DNA of 64,000 nt from Pseudonocardia sp. T1-2H. Its GTDB lineage: Bacteria; Actinomycetota; Actinomycetes; Mycobacteriales; Pseudonocardiaceae. Shown here piece after piece: positions 63,522-64,000 of this stretch. Under the pieces are notes generated by a model. It saw nothing but the letters and a program-made list of their open reading frames with translations. It did not search any database and was not told the origin of the DNA. The stretch lies in the NCBI RefSeq assembly GCF_038039215.1, contig NZ_JBBPCL010000001.1:2976001-3040000 (forward strand), read 5' to 3'. The position numbers were made by a program, and so were the translations under genes. Each line of letters begins with the position of its first letter. The first letter of the stretch is position 1.

Positions 63522-64000
63522 GTGATCGTGATCCCGCCGTCCACCGGGAGCGTCTGGCCGGTGACGTAGCCCCCCGCGTCGCTGGCCAGGAACACCACGC
63601 TGGCCGCGAGCTCCTCCGGGTCGCCCTTCCGGCCCAGCGGTACCCTCGGCATCATCGAGTCGAGGTAGCCGGGCGCGTAGGTGTCCGTCATCTCGGAGGC
63701 GAAGAAGCCGGGCGCGATGGCGTTGACCCGGATGCCCTTGCGCCCGCCCCACTGCTGGGCCAGGTCCCGGGTCAGCCCGATCAGCCCCGCCTTGCTCGCC
63801 GCGTACGCGGCCTGCGGCAGGTTGGCGGTGGTGATCCCCAGGATGCTCGAGATGTTGATGATGCTGCTGCCCGGGCCCATGACCCGCCCGCAGGCCTGCG
63901 CCATCCAGTAGCAGCCGTTGAGGTTGATGTCGATGACGCGGGTGAACTCCTCGACGGTCTCCCGGGTCGCCGGGACCGCGGTGCCGACGCCGGCGTTGTT
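63518..64000 (-). CDS. SDR-family oxidoreductase (partial, 5' end outside the window)
   Basis: The C-terminal part (about 160 aa) of a short-chain dehydrogenase. Visible are the NNAG motif at the window edge, the catalytic Ser in IINISSILG, YAASKAGLIGLTRDLA (Tyr/Lys of YxxxK), and the NAIAPGFFASEMT cofactor loop. It ends in LPVDGGITIT, typical of FabG-like enzymes. The N-terminal glycine-rich loop lies outside the window. The substrate is unknown. Confidence 0.92.
   Translation of the reverse strand, partial: NNAGVGTAVPATRETVEEFTRVIDINLNGCYWMAQACGRVMGPGSSIINISSILGITTANLPQAAYAASKAGLIGLTRDLAQQWGGRKGIRVNAIAPGFFASEMTDTYAPGYLDSMMPRVPLGRKGDPEELAASVVFLASDAGGYVTGQTLPVDGGITIT

Noticed and set aside
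1..64000. CRISPR arrays, insertion sequences and prophage genes
   Set aside because: No regularly spaced repeats with unique spacers, no transposase or integrase motifs and no terminal inverted repeats were seen. The tandem repeats found are short and intragenic.

Overview
The window is chromosomal DNA of a very high-GC actinobacterium. Coding density is high, GTG starts are frequent, and operons are tightly packed with ATGA/GTGA start-stop overlaps. The gene content (Rv1733c-type membrane protein, Eis-type acetyltransferase, polyphosphate glucokinase, hopanoid cluster with a GC-rich polyprenyl synthase) fits a Pseudonocardiaceae-like organism. That placement is inference; no rRNA or tRNA gene was seen, and no phage, transposase or CRISPR array was recognised.

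Layout. 1-5.4 kb: an SDR fragment, a DMT transporter, a large glycosyltransferase/WS-DGAT acyltransferase fusion divergent from a second related glycosyltransferase, and a membrane protein. 5.6-14.4 kb: a complete minus-strand hopanoid operon in the order hpnC, hpnD, hpnE, polyprenyl synthase, shc, a nucleosidase-IspH fusion (HpnG-like plus IspH) and hpnH. Nearly every junction overlaps, so translation is probably coupled. 14.6-22.3 kb: a PucR-type regulator and a plus-strand myo-inositol catabolic operon (iolC, a Cgl0159-family aldolase, iolB, iolD, mmsA) with a recognisable promoter and a strong terminator. 22.5-32.4 kb: Rv1733c-like and YchJ-like proteins, galK/galT, acetyltransferases, a ROK repressor, NhaA, a cupin-XRE regulator divergent from an MFS permease, and an Eis-like enzyme. 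32.7-36.4 kb: a large LuxR-type ATPase regulator and an ECF sigma factor. 37-42 kb: an SbcD/YhaO-like nuclease with a YhaN/SbcC-like ATPase. 42-51 kb: sugar and polyol metabolism (mutarotase, mannitol-type dehydrogenase, ppgK, pgm) and transporters. 51-55.4 kb: an acyl-CoA synthetase and three poorly characterised proteins, two of which share a domain. 55.5-57.0 kb: an encapsulin shell with a hemerythrin cargo protein carrying a C-terminal targeting peptide. 57-64 kb: two DUF1990-type proteins, a PEBP protein, a CPA1 antiporter, a GntR regulator, a VOC protein, a MetE-like protein and a partial SDR.

Most notable are the hemerythrin-encapsulin pair, the HpnG-like/IspH fusion inside the hopanoid operon, the glycosyltransferase/acyltransferase fusion, and a repeat family that places short in-frame peptides (AEAAS type) and a ribosome-binding site at gene junctions at two loci.

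Four genes (shc, nhaA, the YhaN-like ATPase and the mutarotase) each need a single-base correction to read through. Two lack one base in a run of five C/G, and two have one extra T in the context GAGCTTC. Sequencing error is the simplest explanation, but only reads can settle it.
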